Origin: Lysobacter enzymogenes
GTDB taxonomy: Bacteria; Pseudomonadota; Gammaproteobacteria; Xanthomonadales; Xanthomonadaceae
Direction of reading: 5' to 3'
Assembly: GCF_023617245.1 (NCBI RefSeq)
Contig: NZ_CP067396.1
Location: forward strand, 620,001-684,000
Length of the DNA: 64,000 bases
In this document: in pieces, positions 36,087 through 44,314 of the stretch
How positions within the stretch are numbered: the stretch's first letter is position 1
Layout of the letters: the number at the start of each line of letters is the position of its first letter
Notes under the pieces: model-generated
The model's input: the letters and a program-made list of their open reading frames with translations, nothing else
The model's database searches: none
Told to the model about the DNA's origin: nothing
Program-made: the position numbers and the translations under genes

Positions 36087-38008
36087 GACAGCGCGGCCTC
36101 CAGTTCGATCGCCGCGCGCACGGCGGCGACCATTTTCATCGGTTCGGCAACGCCGACGACCGCGCTGTCCACGTATTTGGCGATCTCCGCTTGCTTCGGG
36201 GCGGGCTTGCCGCGCGCGCTGGCCAAGTGCTTGGCGTAGGTGCGGAACTCGGCGGCGGTGATCGGCGCGAGTTCGCTTTCGGCGATTTTCACGCTGTCCG
36301 TTTCGGGACGGCTTTCCATGCGGTCGATCATTACGCTGCGCTCGTAGTCGTCGAGCCCGATAAGCATCACGCGGATCCAGCCGGCGGCCGCCAGGATCGC
36401 GATCAGCTCCACCCAGTTAGTGCCCACGAAGCGGTCCTGCCGGCCGGCGGGGCCGAAGTCGATCGCCACGTAGCAGGTGCGGGTGCCGCCGGCCGAGCGA
36501 TCGCGCAGTTCGCCGAGGAAGTCGTCGATGGCGCGGTAGCGCACGCTAGCGGCCGCGGTGCGGTAGTCGGAGGCGTTGGCCGCGGCCGCGTGGCCGGTCG
36601 CGTCGCTCCAGGCCATGTCGTTGGTCTGGGTCGGGTTGAACACCACCAGATCCGCGTACGGATCGAGCTTGCCGCGCAGCAGGTGGATGCAGAAGCTTTT
36701 GCCGACGCCGGGCGGGCCGTGGATCAGGCACAGCCGCTCGTCCGGAGCGGCGCTGTCGATCCACTTCTCCACGTCGGCGCGCGCGAACCACGGGTGATAC
36801 GCCGGCAGCGAGTCAGTCGCGTCCGGATCGCGGCCGCCGAGTGCGGCGGCGACCGAAGCGCGCCATTGCGCTGCGCCCGCCTCGCCGGCCAGCGCCGTTC
36901 CGGCGCGATACCAGCCGTCGACCAAGGCCGGATCGCGGAACTCCAGGCTCGGCGAGCTCGCGACTTGCTTGAGCGGGTCCTTGCCGTCGCGGCATTGATC
37001 GCGGCGGATCGCGGCGATGCTGATGCCGCGGTTGCGCTTGACGGTCGCGTCGTCCTCGCTGTCCAGGGTTCCCTCGTGCAAGCCCGCGACCTGGCCCTCG
37101 TGGTTGATGCAGCAACCGCCCGACATGCCCGCGGCCGCGTTGGCGCGGTGCAGCCAGCGTCCGGAGCCGGGGTCGATGTCGGTCACCAGGTCCACGTCCA
37201 TCATCAGGGCGTTGCCGCCGGGGAATCCGAACGCCCAGCACGGCTTGCCTTGCTTGACCGCCGCGGTGTCGACGACCTCGACCGGACGCAGATGGCTCAC
37301 GCGCTGCGCCAGCCGGATCAGGGCGTAGTCCAGGCAGGTGTCGGCCGGCGCGGCCAGGGAACGTTCGAGCAGGTTCGGCGGCCTGCCGTGCGGCAGCGCG
37401 TGCGAAATCAGGGCGACGGCGGCCGGCCGGATCGCGAGCGTGGGATGTTCGCGCTGGTTGGGCTTTTCGCGGAAGTGGAAGGCCAGTCCGTTCTTAAGCG
37501 TCGACGCCCACCGCCCGGTGGCGGCGTCCACATCCATCACCACGTGCGCGGCGGTCAGGATCAGATCCGGCCGCACCAGGAAGGCGGTGCCGAGCTGCTG
37601 GAACACCGGCTCGGTCCTGACCACGATGGCGCAGGCGTCGCGCGCCTGCAGCAGCGGCAGGAGAATGTCCGCGTGCATGAAGCCCTTGTCGGGATTGGTC
37701 ATGCCCTCCATCAGGCCGTAGTCGCCGACCTGGTCGAGCATCTGCGCGATCTCGTGGTCCGGGCGTTGCGCTTTCTGCTCCCAGTTGCCGATCGCGACGG
37801 CCAGGCGGTCCAGGAAATCGTGATCGTGCGCGCGCTTGAACGCTTCCAGCCGCAGGCTTCCGGCGGCGCTGGCGACGACGACTTCCCAGGCGGGCGCGTG
37901 GCGCGGGCGCACGCTGACATAGCAGTTGCCGATGAACTCGTCCGAAAGCCGCGTCCAGACCGCCAAGGCCTCGGCGCGGCTGTAATCCGCTTGCACGACC
38001 GCGACCAT
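36083..38008 (-). CDS. trypsin-like protease fused to a P-loop domain (gasdermin operon)
   Basis: 641 residues in three parts. Residues 1-125 form an N-terminal helical region, possibly an effector-associated adaptor domain. Residues 130-340 are a trypsin-like peptidase with H155 (LILTAAHVV), D227 (CLDYALIRL) and S296 (AAAGMSGGCCIN). Residues 400-641 are a P-loop ATPase (LIHGPPGVGKSFCIHL, then YVAIDFGPAG as Walker B-like, then LIGLDDYER). Adaptor-protease-NTPase fusions are described from conflict systems. It abuts the other protease gene (stop 38009, start 38008) and overlaps the NTPase gene. Likely a regulated protease that cuts the gasdermin or the second protease. Confidence 0.83.
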   Translation of the reverse strand: MVAVVQADYSRAEALAVWTRLSDEFIGNCYVSVRPRHAPAWEVVVASAAGSLRLEAFKRAHDHDFLDRLAVAIGNWEQKAQRPDHEIAQMLDQVGDYGLMEGMTNPDKGFMHADILLPLLQARDACAIVVRTEPVFQQLGTAFLVRPDLILTAAHVVMDVDAATGRWASTLKNGLAFHFREKPNQREHPTLAIRPAAVALISHALPHGRPPNLLERSLAAPADTCLDYALIRLAQRVSHLRPVEVVDTAAVKQGKPCWAFGFPGGNALMMDVDLVTDIDPGSGRWLHRANAAAGMSGGCCINHEGQVAGLHEGTLDSEDDATVKRNRGISIAAIRRDQCRDGKDPLKQVASSPSLEFRDPALVDGWYRAGTALAGEAGAAQWRASVAAALGGRDPDATDSLPAYHPWFARADVEKWIDSAAPDERLCLIHGPPGVGKSFCIHLLRGKLDPYADLVVFNPTQTNDMAWSDATGHAAAANASDYRTAAASVRYRAIDDFLGELRDRSAGGTRTCYVAIDFGPAGRQDRFVGTNWVELIAILAAAGWIRVMLIGLDDYERSVMIDRMESRPETDSVKIAESELAPITAAEFRTYAKHLASARGKPAPKQAEIAKYVDSAVVGVAEPMKMVAAVRAAIELEAALS

Positions 38009-39178
38009 CTAGAACCGCGCTCCGATCGCGCTCAACGCGTTGCGCTCGGCGGCGAAAGACAACGCGTAGTTGCTCACCCCCGTGGCGCCGCCGAAATGCA
38101 GGGCGAAGCTGGGCGTGCGGTCGTCCAGCCAGGACATCAGCAGCGAGCCGGACGCGCCGCCGAAGGTGGTGGCGTCGTGGCCGATCGCGCGCCGGCCCTG
38201 GTCGAGCGCATGGCTGCCCAGCGGCAGGGTGAACTGGCCGGGCGCCAGCCGCTTGACGCCGAAGCGGTTGCCGAACAGCACGCGCATGACGAAGCTCCAA
38301 TCCACGTCCTTGCCGTCCTGCAGCGAGGGTCGGGCCGGAAAACCGATCAGCGCCAGCGACGAAATCGCGCCGGTGGCGTAGGCCGCGTCGGCGCTGAGCA
38401 GCGGAACCGGGTCGGGCAGCGCCGGGCTGTCGGGCAGCGGCTCGATCCGCGCCACCGCCGCGTCGATGCCGTGGAAGGTGCTGCCGTAGCCCTGCGGCAA
38501 CGCCACTTCCACGATGCGGAAACGGTGGGTGCGCAGCGAGCAGGATTCGCCGACGAAGTCGATTTCCAGCCAACCATCCACACTCAGGCGATCGCCGTTG
38601 CGGGTCATCGCCACGCCGTAGTTCTGCTGCGCTTGTTCGATCACGTGGTAGTTAGTGAGGATCAGGCCGGCATCGCGGTCGATCAGCGTGCCGGTGCCGA
38701 CATAGCGCGACGCGTGGCCGTTCTTCGGCTGGATCCGGCCCACCGCCGCGGCCAGCTTGGCGATGCCGAGCGCCTGGGCGGCGGCGATGTTGCCGGCCCA
38801 CGTTTCGATGGAGGGGTCTTTGGGATCGATCTCGCCGTCGCACAGCAGGAAACTCGGGCGGCTGCCGTCGCTGATGATCACCGCCTCCATGGCGCAGCCT
38901 TCGTCGGCGTCCAGTTGCAGATCGCCGCGTTGCAGCTTCACCAGGCCGTTGTGCGCGTGAGTGAGCAATTGCTCGCGCGCCGCGCGCCACTGCGTTTCAT
39001 CGACGTCGTCGGGCGGCGTGGACAGAGCTTGCTCCACCACGTCCAACGTTTGTCCGGCCGGCGCCGGCGCCGCGGCGACGCCCCCGTCCATCATCGATTC
39101 GGCCTGCGCATCGCGCGCGCGCGCGCCCGCGCCCGCGGCCAGCAACTTGGCCAACTGCCTGATCCGTTCCTGCTCCAT
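38009..39178 (-). CDS. trypsin-like serine protease of the gasdermin operon
   Basis: 389 residues, no signal peptide, so cytosolic. The triad is H178 (GLILTNYHVIE), D239 (FHGIDAAVARI) and S343 (TTFGGASGSLLMS), the oxyanion-loop form of a chymotrypsin-fold peptidase. Residues 1-125 (RIRQLAKLLAAGAG, DVVEQALSTPPDDVDETQWR) are a helical N-terminal domain of the kind seen with effector-associated systems. 32 bases separate it from the gasdermin gene upstream. Candidate activator that removes the gasdermin C-terminal tail; which of the two proteases cuts is unknown. Confidence 0.85.
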   Translation of the reverse strand: MEQERIRQLAKLLAAGAGARARDAQAESMMDGGVAAAPAPAGQTLDVVEQALSTPPDDVDETQWRAAREQLLTHAHNGLVKLQRGDLQLDADEGCAMEAVIISDGSRPSFLLCDGEIDPKDPSIETWAGNIAAAQALGIAKLAAAVGRIQPKNGHASRYVGTGTLIDRDAGLILTNYHVIEQAQQNYGVAMTRNGDRLSVDGWLEIDFVGESCSLRTHRFRIVEVALPQGYGSTFHGIDAAVARIEPLPDSPALPDPVPLLSADAAYATGAISSLALIGFPARPSLQDGKDVDWSFVMRVLFGNRFGVKRLAPGQFTLPLGSHALDQGRRAIGHDATTFGGASGSLLMSWLDDRTPSFALHFGGATGVSNYALSFAAERNALSAIGARF

Positions 39179-39210
39179 GCCTTCCCCCTGTGCGTTCCCT
39201 GGCTTGCGCG

Positions 39211-40026
39211 TTACCGATCCAACAGCATCGCCTCGACGTCGAGATAGCAGGGCGGTTCGCCGTCCGCCGCGCCGTCGGGCCGCACCGCCTCGGCGACGAC
39301 CCCGCCGGCGTCGATCAGCCGCATCGTCCGGTAGCGGCCCTGTTCGAAGATCAGCCGCACCGCCTGGAAGCCGAACACCAGCGGCACCGCGCCTTCGAAA
39401 CTCACCGTGGAACCGCTCGCCGCCGCGGCCGCGATCTTGACGTTCGCGCCGATCGCGTCCTGGATCACCGGCAGGTTCAAGCCCAGCGACTGCTTGTTCG
39501 AATCCTTGGCGGCGACATTGATCCGCTGCGCCTTGAGCGTGCTGGTGACGACGTAGACCTGGTCCTGCTCGAGCATCTCCGCGACCGCGCGGGCATGCGG
39601 GTTGACCCGCGATGCGGCGAGGAACCGGTCGATCAGCGCCAGCTCGCTGTTGTTTTCCAGGGTCGAGGAGAATTCGAACTGGACCGTCGCGGCGCGGGAA
39701 AAGGCCGCGTCCACGCCCAAGGTGGAGCCGCCGAGCGCGGAAATGATTCCGCGCAATACGCTCAGGCCGAGGTCGACGTCGAGATCGGCCGACTGGGTGC
39801 CGGCGATGTTGGGGCCGGGGCGGTCGGCGCTGACCGGCGGCGCCGGCGGGCCGTCCGCGGCGGCGTCGAACACCGACAGCAGTTCGCCCAACCGCTGCAG
39901 GCGCTTGCTCTTCTCGACCAGCAACTGGGTGGGCCGCAGATCCGCGCGCGGCAACTGGACCACGTTGTAGCCCTTGGACTTGAGCGCGCTCAGGGAGGGG
40001 TCTTTACAACCGGGAAGTATGCTCAT
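39211..40026 (-). CDS. bacterial gasdermin, pore-forming cell-death effector
   Basis: 271 residues, normal for bacterial gasdermins. The N-terminal pattern SALKSKGYNVVQLPRADLRP followed by TQLLVEKSKRLQRLGELLSVF is the family hallmark; amphipathic strands (TVQFEFSSTLENNSELALID, AVRLIFEQGRYRTMRLID) supply the pore. Cys7 (MSILPGCK) is placed like the N-terminal cysteine that is palmitoylated in characterised members. The last 30 residues (VVAEAVRPDGAADGEPPCYL to the end) would be the short inhibitory tail removed by proteolysis. First gene of a four-gene operon with two proteases and a STAND-like NTPase. Start at the ATG 40026; the frame upstream of it is non-homologous. Expected to oligomerise in the inner membrane and kill the infected cell. 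Confidence 0.88.
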   Translation of the reverse strand: MSILPGCKDPSLSALKSKGYNVVQLPRADLRPTQLLVEKSKRLQRLGELLSVFDAAADGPPAPPVSADRPGPNIAGTQSADLDVDLGLSVLRGIISALGGSTLGVDAAFSRAATVQFEFSSTLENNSELALIDRFLAASRVNPHARAVAEMLEQDQVYVVTSTLKAQRINVAAKDSNKQSLGLNLPVIQDAIGANVKIAAAAASGSTVSFEGAVPLVFGFQAVRLIFEQGRYRTMRLIDAGGVVAEAVRPDGAADGEPPCYLDVEAMLLDR

Positions 40027-40317
40027 GCCCTGGCTCCCAATCCGTTGGATGCGGCCGCGGATTCCTGTGGCGCGGTACGCGCGACAGGGGCCGGCTCTCG
40101 TCCATTCGTAACGCAAAAAACCGCGGCCACGGGCCACGCGCGGCCGCGCGAGCGATTGCAGTCGCCGCGATCAACATCGCCGCCCGGTGCGGGCAAGCGA
40201 GGTTGGACGGTAGACCTGTCCAGCGAGCGTGTGGGTACTGCGGCCGCGAACTCGACGCACGGCCGCCGCGCCCACGAACGGAGGTCGTGGGGCGGCCGGC
40301 CGCGTCGCGTCGCGCGC
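40027..40317 (-). promoter_or_regulatory. upstream region of the gasdermin operon
   Basis: 291 non-coding bases that must contain the operon promoter. Part of it (40115-40148) forms a terminator-like hairpin for the preceding gene. No clear operator palindrome or sigma-70 box was recognised. Confidence 0.45.
40115..40148 (-). terminator. terminator-like hairpin before the gasdermin operon
   Basis: On the minus strand, CGCGGCC and GGCCGCG arms enclose a 13-base loop and are followed by G then T6. It would isolate the gasdermin operon from the upstream hypothetical gene. Confidence 0.5.
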
Positions 40318-41037
40318 TTACGGCGTCTGCACCAGACGCAGGCTGCGCAGCAGTTCTTCCAGGCGTTCCTGGCCGCCGACGTCGGCCCACACGTTGTACA
40401 GGCAGCGCTGCCCCGCGACTTCGACATAGGCGATGTAGCCCGGGCCGGTGCCGCCGCTGAGGCCGTAATGGGCGCTGCTGCCGTCGGCGAAGGTCAGCGA
40501 GTTGGGGAAGGTGTAACCCTTGCCGTCGAGGTCCAGGCCGGTGCCGGCGACGCCGTAGGCGCTGCGCTGGCCGGGCAGGTCGTAGGCGACCGCCCAGCCG
40601 TCGGAGAAGTTGGCGCGGCGCACGGTCACGCCGGGCGTCTTCTCGCCGCCGACCAGCGCCAGCGGCGCGCAGCGGGCGCGGTTCTTGGCCTTCTTCCACT
40701 CGGCGAGATAGACCGCCGGCACCGCGCTGGCCGCGACCCGCGCGGCGTCCCAGGGCGCGCGCTGCGCGCCGGCCGGCTTGCCGGAGGACGAGAGCGTCGC
40801 CGCCGCCGGCGCCGGCTTGCTTGCCGGAGCGGTCGAGCCGGTCGGGCCCGGCCTGGCCGCCGGCGCCGCAGCGGCCGGAGCCGTCGGAGCGGCGGCGGCC
40901 GGCGCCTTCGCCGGCGCGCGCGCCGCCGGAGCGGGATCGGTGTTGTGGACGCGGAACCGCGGCTTGGTCTCCTCGGCCTGGACGCCGAGGGTGAGCAGGC
41001 CGATGGCCAGCGCGAGCAGGGACGGTGCGATCTTCAT
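40318..41037 (-). CDS. exported hypothetical protein with Ala/Pro-rich linker
   Basis: 239 residues. Signal peptide (KIAPSLLALAIGLLTLGVQA), then about 65 residues of Pro/Ala-rich low-complexity sequence, then a compact domain from about residue 95 (WDAARVAASAVPAVYLAEWK, FSDGWAVAYDLPG, GGTGPGYIAYVEVAGQRCLY) with two cysteines. I do not recognise the domain. Periplasmic or outer-membrane-associated by signal. Not obviously linked to the gasdermin genes. Confidence 0.65.
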   Translation of the reverse strand: MKIAPSLLALAIGLLTLGVQAEETKPRFRVHNTDPAPAARAPAKAPAAAAPTAPAAAAPAARPGPTGSTAPASKPAPAAATLSSSGKPAGAQRAPWDAARVAASAVPAVYLAEWKKAKNRARCAPLALVGGEKTPGVTVRRANFSDGWAVAYDLPGQRSAYGVAGTGLDLDGKGYTFPNSLTFADGSSAHYGLSGGTGPGYIAYVEVAGQRCLYNVWADVGGQERLEELLRSLRLVQTP

Positions 41038-41210
41038 GGCGTTGCTGTCGTTCCTTGAAGCGGGGAGGTCGCGGCCATGGCGGCGGTGCGCCGACGGGCC
41101 GAGCGGGTCGATTCTAGCCGCTGCGGCCAGCGCCGGTCGCCGGGCTTTTCCCGATCGGGCGGCAGCGGTCGCCTTCCGGCCCCCGGCGCAGGCGTACTAG
41201 ACTGCGGTCC

Positions 41211-41756
41211 ATGCGAAATCCATTACAAGAACAGCTGCTCAAGGCCGGCCTGGCGAAGAAGTCCCAGGCCACCCAGGCGGTGCGCGAGCAGAACAAGCAG
41301 CGCCAGGCCAAGAACCCGCAGGCGCCCAGCGCCGAACAGGCCGAGGCCGAACGCGCCCGCGCCGAGAAGGTCGAGCGCGACCGCGCGCTGGAGGCGCAGC
41401 GCAAGGCGCAGGCGCGCGCGCACGAGCTGCGCGCGCAGATCCAGCAGATCGTCGAGCAGGGCAAGGTCAAGCGAAAAGGCGAGATCGCCTATCGCTTCGA
41501 CGACGGCGAGGCGATCAGGACCGTGTACGTCGATACGGCTCTGCGCGCCCAGCTGGCCAGCGGCGCGCTGGCGATCGTGCGCCATGGCGAGGACTACGAA
41601 CTGGTCCCGCGCGCCGTCGCCGAGAAGGTGCGCGAGCGCGATGCGGCGATGGTGGTGCTCGATCATGGCGCGTCCAAGACCGCGCCGGCCGAGCCGCTGA
41701 GCGAGGACGATGCGTATTACGCGCAGTTCCAGGTGCCGGACGATTTGGTCTGGTGA
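41211..41756 (+). CDS. DUF2058 protein (YaiL-like)
   Basis: 181 residues. Begins NPLQEQLLKAGLAKKSQATQ and continues as a charged coiled coil rich in Glu, Arg and Lys, then a small globular end (KRKGEIAYRFDDGEAIRTVY, ALAIVRHGEDYELVPRAVAE). This is the DUF2058/YaiL pattern, a nucleoprotein of unknown role in gammaproteobacteria. Cytosolic; no partner gene nearby. Confidence 0.9.
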   Translation: MRNPLQEQLLKAGLAKKSQATQAVREQNKQRQAKNPQAPSAEQAEAERARAEKVERDRALEAQRKAQARAHELRAQIQQIVEQGKVKRKGEIAYRFDDGEAIRTVYVDTALRAQLASGALAIVRHGEDYELVPRAVAEKVRERDAAMVVLDHGASKTAPAEPLSEDDAYYAQFQVPDDLVW

Positions 41757-41805
41757 GATCGGGCGCGGCCTGTGGGGGCGGGGTGGGACGTGGCGATTTG
41801 AAACG

Positions 41806-41833
41806 GAAGCGTCGGGACTGAAGTCCCTCCCAC
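41806..41833. repeat. dispersed hairpin repeat (GTCGGGACTGAAGTCCCTCC type)
   Basis: One of several copies of a short palindromic element (GGGACTGAAGTCCC core) placed just after a gene; other copies are at 49527, 53468, 53544, 62145 and 63304. Confidence 0.75.
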
Positions 41834-41873
41834 GGTGCGCTGGATCGGGGGACGCGGCGAAAGCGTGGCGCCC

Positions 41874-42755
41874 TCAGGGAAACGGCTGGTCGCACAGCTT
41901 GCAGTCGGCGCCGTAGCGTTCGTCCTGTTTGCGCGCGCGCGCCACGACCTGTCTGGCATGGGCCTGGCGCTTGAGCGACAGCGCGTCGCGCGGGGCGCCG
42001 TAGCGGAAAGCCAGTGTGTACAGCGCGTCGGCGTTCTCCATCGCGCCGCCGGACAGGTGCAGGATCGCCCAGTCGCGGAACAGGCTGGCGACCACCGGAT
42101 CCGGCGGTTTCACGAATTGCACGCGTTCGTGCAGTTGATAGCTCAGGCCGCTGTCGAGGTCCGAGCCGATCAGGGTGCTGCCGGCGTTGCCGGGCGGCAT
42201 GCGGGTCGGGAAGGGCGGCACCAGCGCCGACGAGAATTCGAAGCCGAGGATGGAGTGGCGTTGCAGCCAGCCCGGGTCCTTGGCCGCGGCGATCTTGGCT
42301 TCGAGGATGCGCACGTGCAGCCATTCGCTGCGCGCGTGTTCGTTGGCGTCGCGCTCGATGCCCATGCGGATCCAGCGCAGCGCGGCCGCGTCGCGGCCCA
42401 TCAGTTCCAGCGCGGTGCCGAGGTTGGCGGCGGTCGCGGCGCGGCCGGGGTAAATCTTCTCGATGGCGACGAACAGCTCGGCCGCGGCGATGGGTTTGCC
42501 CTGGCGGATCAGCAGCACGCCCAGGTCGTTGAGATTGGCGAAATCGGGCCGGGCGCGCGCCGCGGCGATGCGCCTGCCGACCCGTTCCCGGTCGGGCGGT
42601 TCGGGCGTCATCGTCTGGACCAGGAAATCGCCGAGGACCCAGTCCGGCGAGAAGCTGCGCCCGCTGCGGTCGGTGCCGACTTCGTTGATGCAGGCCGACG
42701 CGGCCGGCGCCAGCGCGAGCAAGGCCAGTGCTGCGAACGTGCGGAACGCTTTCAT
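41874..42755 (-). CDS. exported TPR-like hypothetical protein
   Basis: 293 residues from the ATG at 42755, with a signal peptide ending APAASAC. Central helices (NLNDLGVLLIRQGKPIAAAE, AATAANLGTALELMGRDAAA) are TPR-like; the remainder is mixed and ends with a CKLCDQPFP pair of cysteines. Function unknown. Confidence 0.7.
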   Translation of the reverse strand: MKAFRTFAALALLALAPAASACINEVGTDRSGRSFSPDWVLGDFLVQTMTPEPPDRERVGRRIAAARARPDFANLNDLGVLLIRQGKPIAAAELFVAIEKIYPGRAATAANLGTALELMGRDAAALRWIRMGIERDANEHARSEWLHVRILEAKIAAAKDPGWLQRHSILGFEFSSALVPPFPTRMPPGNAGSTLIGSDLDSGLSYQLHERVQFVKPPDPVVASLFRDWAILHLSGGAMENADALYTLAFRYGAPRDALSLKRQAHARQVVARARKQDERYGADCKLCDQPFP

Positions 42756-42910
42756 CGCCGTTTTTCCCTGGCTCGTCCGTGAGTGTGCCGGGTCAGTGTG
42801 CCAAGCCGCGCGGCCAGCGTCATCCGCCGTCCGGCGGCCGGGACGGGGCACGCTTGCGGCGGCGGCACCGGTGCGGTGAACTGGGCCGGGTTTCGTTGCA
42901 GGATCGCCGC

Positions 42911-43162
42911 ATGGCCGTGTTCCGACTTCCGATCCGCCTGATCCGCGAGCGCTTCGGCGGCGACAATTTCGACGATGCCGGCGATTGGGTGGACGACTGG
43001 TTGCGCGATCGAGGCGAACGTCGGTATCGCATCGAGTATTCGTTCGATGCCGAGCACGTCAATCCGTGGTTCCACGCGATGGTGATGCAGATCGACGGAT
43101 TGTCCGATGCGGTGGGCGAAGCGCTGCGGCGGGGCTTGGTCGAGGAAGGCTTGAGCGATTGA
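42911..43162 (+). CDS. small hypothetical protein
   Basis: 83 residues, acidic and aromatic (FDDAGDWVDDWLRDRGERRY, AEHVNPWFHAMVMQIDGLSD). No signal peptide or named domain. ATG preceded by a weak GGATCG. A full-length small cytosolic protein by composition. Confidence 0.55.
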   Translation: MAVFRLPIRLIRERFGGDNFDDAGDWVDDWLRDRGERRYRIEYSFDAEHVNPWFHAMVMQIDGLSDAVGEALRRGLVEEGLSD

Positions 43163-43233
43163 GCGGGATAGGGCGGTTGCGGCGTGGATGCGGTGGCGCG
43201 GTCGCGGCTTGCGCCGCTCCTACAAGGACTACG

Positions 43234-43776
43234 ATGCGGGCTGGTTTGGGGCGGGAGAGGGCTTTGCATACTTATATCGCGCTGTTGCGCGCGGTGAACG
43301 TCGGCGGCACCGGCAAGTTGCCGATGGCGGAGTTGCGCGCGATGTGCGAGGCGCTCGGCTTCGGCGAGGTGCGCACGTACATCGCCAGCGGCAACGTGGT
43401 GTTCCGTACCGGCTTGAGCCCGGCCAAGGCCAAGGCGGCGCTGGAGACCGCGCTGCACGCTTACGCGGGCAAGCCGGTCGGTGCGATCGTGCGCACGGCC
43501 GACGAGATGGCGCGCGCGCTGGCGGCCAATCCGTTCGCCCAGGCCGCGCCGAACCGCGCGGTGCTGATCTTCCTCGACCAGGCGCCGCCGGCCGATGCGC
43601 TGGCGACGGTGCGCCATCGCAAGGGCGAGGAACTCGCGCTCGGCGAGCGCGAGATCTACGTGCACTACGGCGAGGGCATGGCCGATTCGAAGCTGGCGAT
43701 TCCCGCGGCCAAGGCCGGCACCGCGCGCAACCTCAACACCGTCGCCAAGCTGATCGCGATGGCGCGCGAAGCCTGA
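43234..43776 (+). CDS. DUF1697 protein
   Basis: 180 residues. HTYIALLRAVNVGGTGKLPM, ELRAMCEALGFGEVRTYIAS and GNVVFRTGLSPAKAKAALET are the DUF1697 signature, as is the late TARNLNTVAKL. Family function is unknown. A TTG at 43264 just before the conserved start is an alternative to the ATG at 43234. Confidence 0.85.
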   Translation: MRAGLGRERALHTYIALLRAVNVGGTGKLPMAELRAMCEALGFGEVRTYIASGNVVFRTGLSPAKAKAALETALHAYAGKPVGAIVRTADEMARALAANPFAQAAPNRAVLIFLDQAPPADALATVRHRKGEELALGEREIYVHYGEGMADSKLAIPAAKAGTARNLNTVAKLIAMAREA

Positions 43777-43791
43777 GTCGCGCGCGGCGGC

Positions 43792-44268
43792 TCAGTAGCG
43801 GAACTCCTGGGTCACCCAGCGCAGGTCGACGCCGCCTTCGGCGAGTTCGGCCAGCACCTGTTCGGTGAAGCGCCGCGGCGGGCAGTAGTGGCTGCTGTGG
43901 TCGGTGATCGCGAGCAGGCGGCCTTCGCGCGCTTCCAGTTCGCCCGCGCCGGCCACCGGCCGGCCCTGGCCGAGGCTGGAATGGTGGAACTCGCCGACCC
44001 GGTGCTCGGGCGCGGAGTAGAGCGCGCCGTCGCCGTGCATGACGAAGATCGCGCGGCCGCGGCCGCTCCAGTGGGTGTAGGCGTCGCGAGTGTCGAACAG
44101 CGCGCCGTCGGGGCCGTACAGCAGGCCGTCGCGGATGCGCACGCGGTAGCCGGGCAGCTCCGCGTCGCTGAGGTAGTGCACGTGGGTGCCGTGCCAGACG
44201 CGGTTGCCGGGCAGGTGCTCGCCTTCGAACTGCGGCCGGCGCGGGGTGGTGAGGTACTTGTCGCTCAT
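43792..44268 (-). CDS. hypothetical protein with HHSS and glycine-rich core
   Basis: 158 residues. The central part (GLLYGPDGALFDTRDAYTHW, AIFVMHGDGALYSA, VGEFHHSSLGQGRPVAGAGE) resembles a widespread uncharacterised family found alone and at the C-termini of large polymorphic proteins; conserved His and Ser residues hint at an enzyme-like or ligand-binding site, but I cannot name it. No signal peptide. Convergent with the DUF1697 gene. Confidence 0.6.
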   Translation of the reverse strand: MSDKYLTTPRRPQFEGEHLPGNRVWHGTHVHYLSDAELPGYRVRIRDGLLYGPDGALFDTRDAYTHWSGRGRAIFVMHGDGALYSAPEHRVGEFHHSSLGQGRPVAGAGELEAREGRLLAITDHSSHYCPPRRFTEQVLAELAEGGVDLRWVTQEFRY

Positions 44269-44314
44269 GCGCCCATGCTAGCGCAGGCGGCGGCCGCCGC
44301 CGCGGCCCGGGTGG

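Noticed and set aside
36191..39247. 1018-codon open frame on the plus strand over the gasdermin operon
   Set aside because: Shadow of the minus-strand protease genes, whose catalytic motifs are intact.
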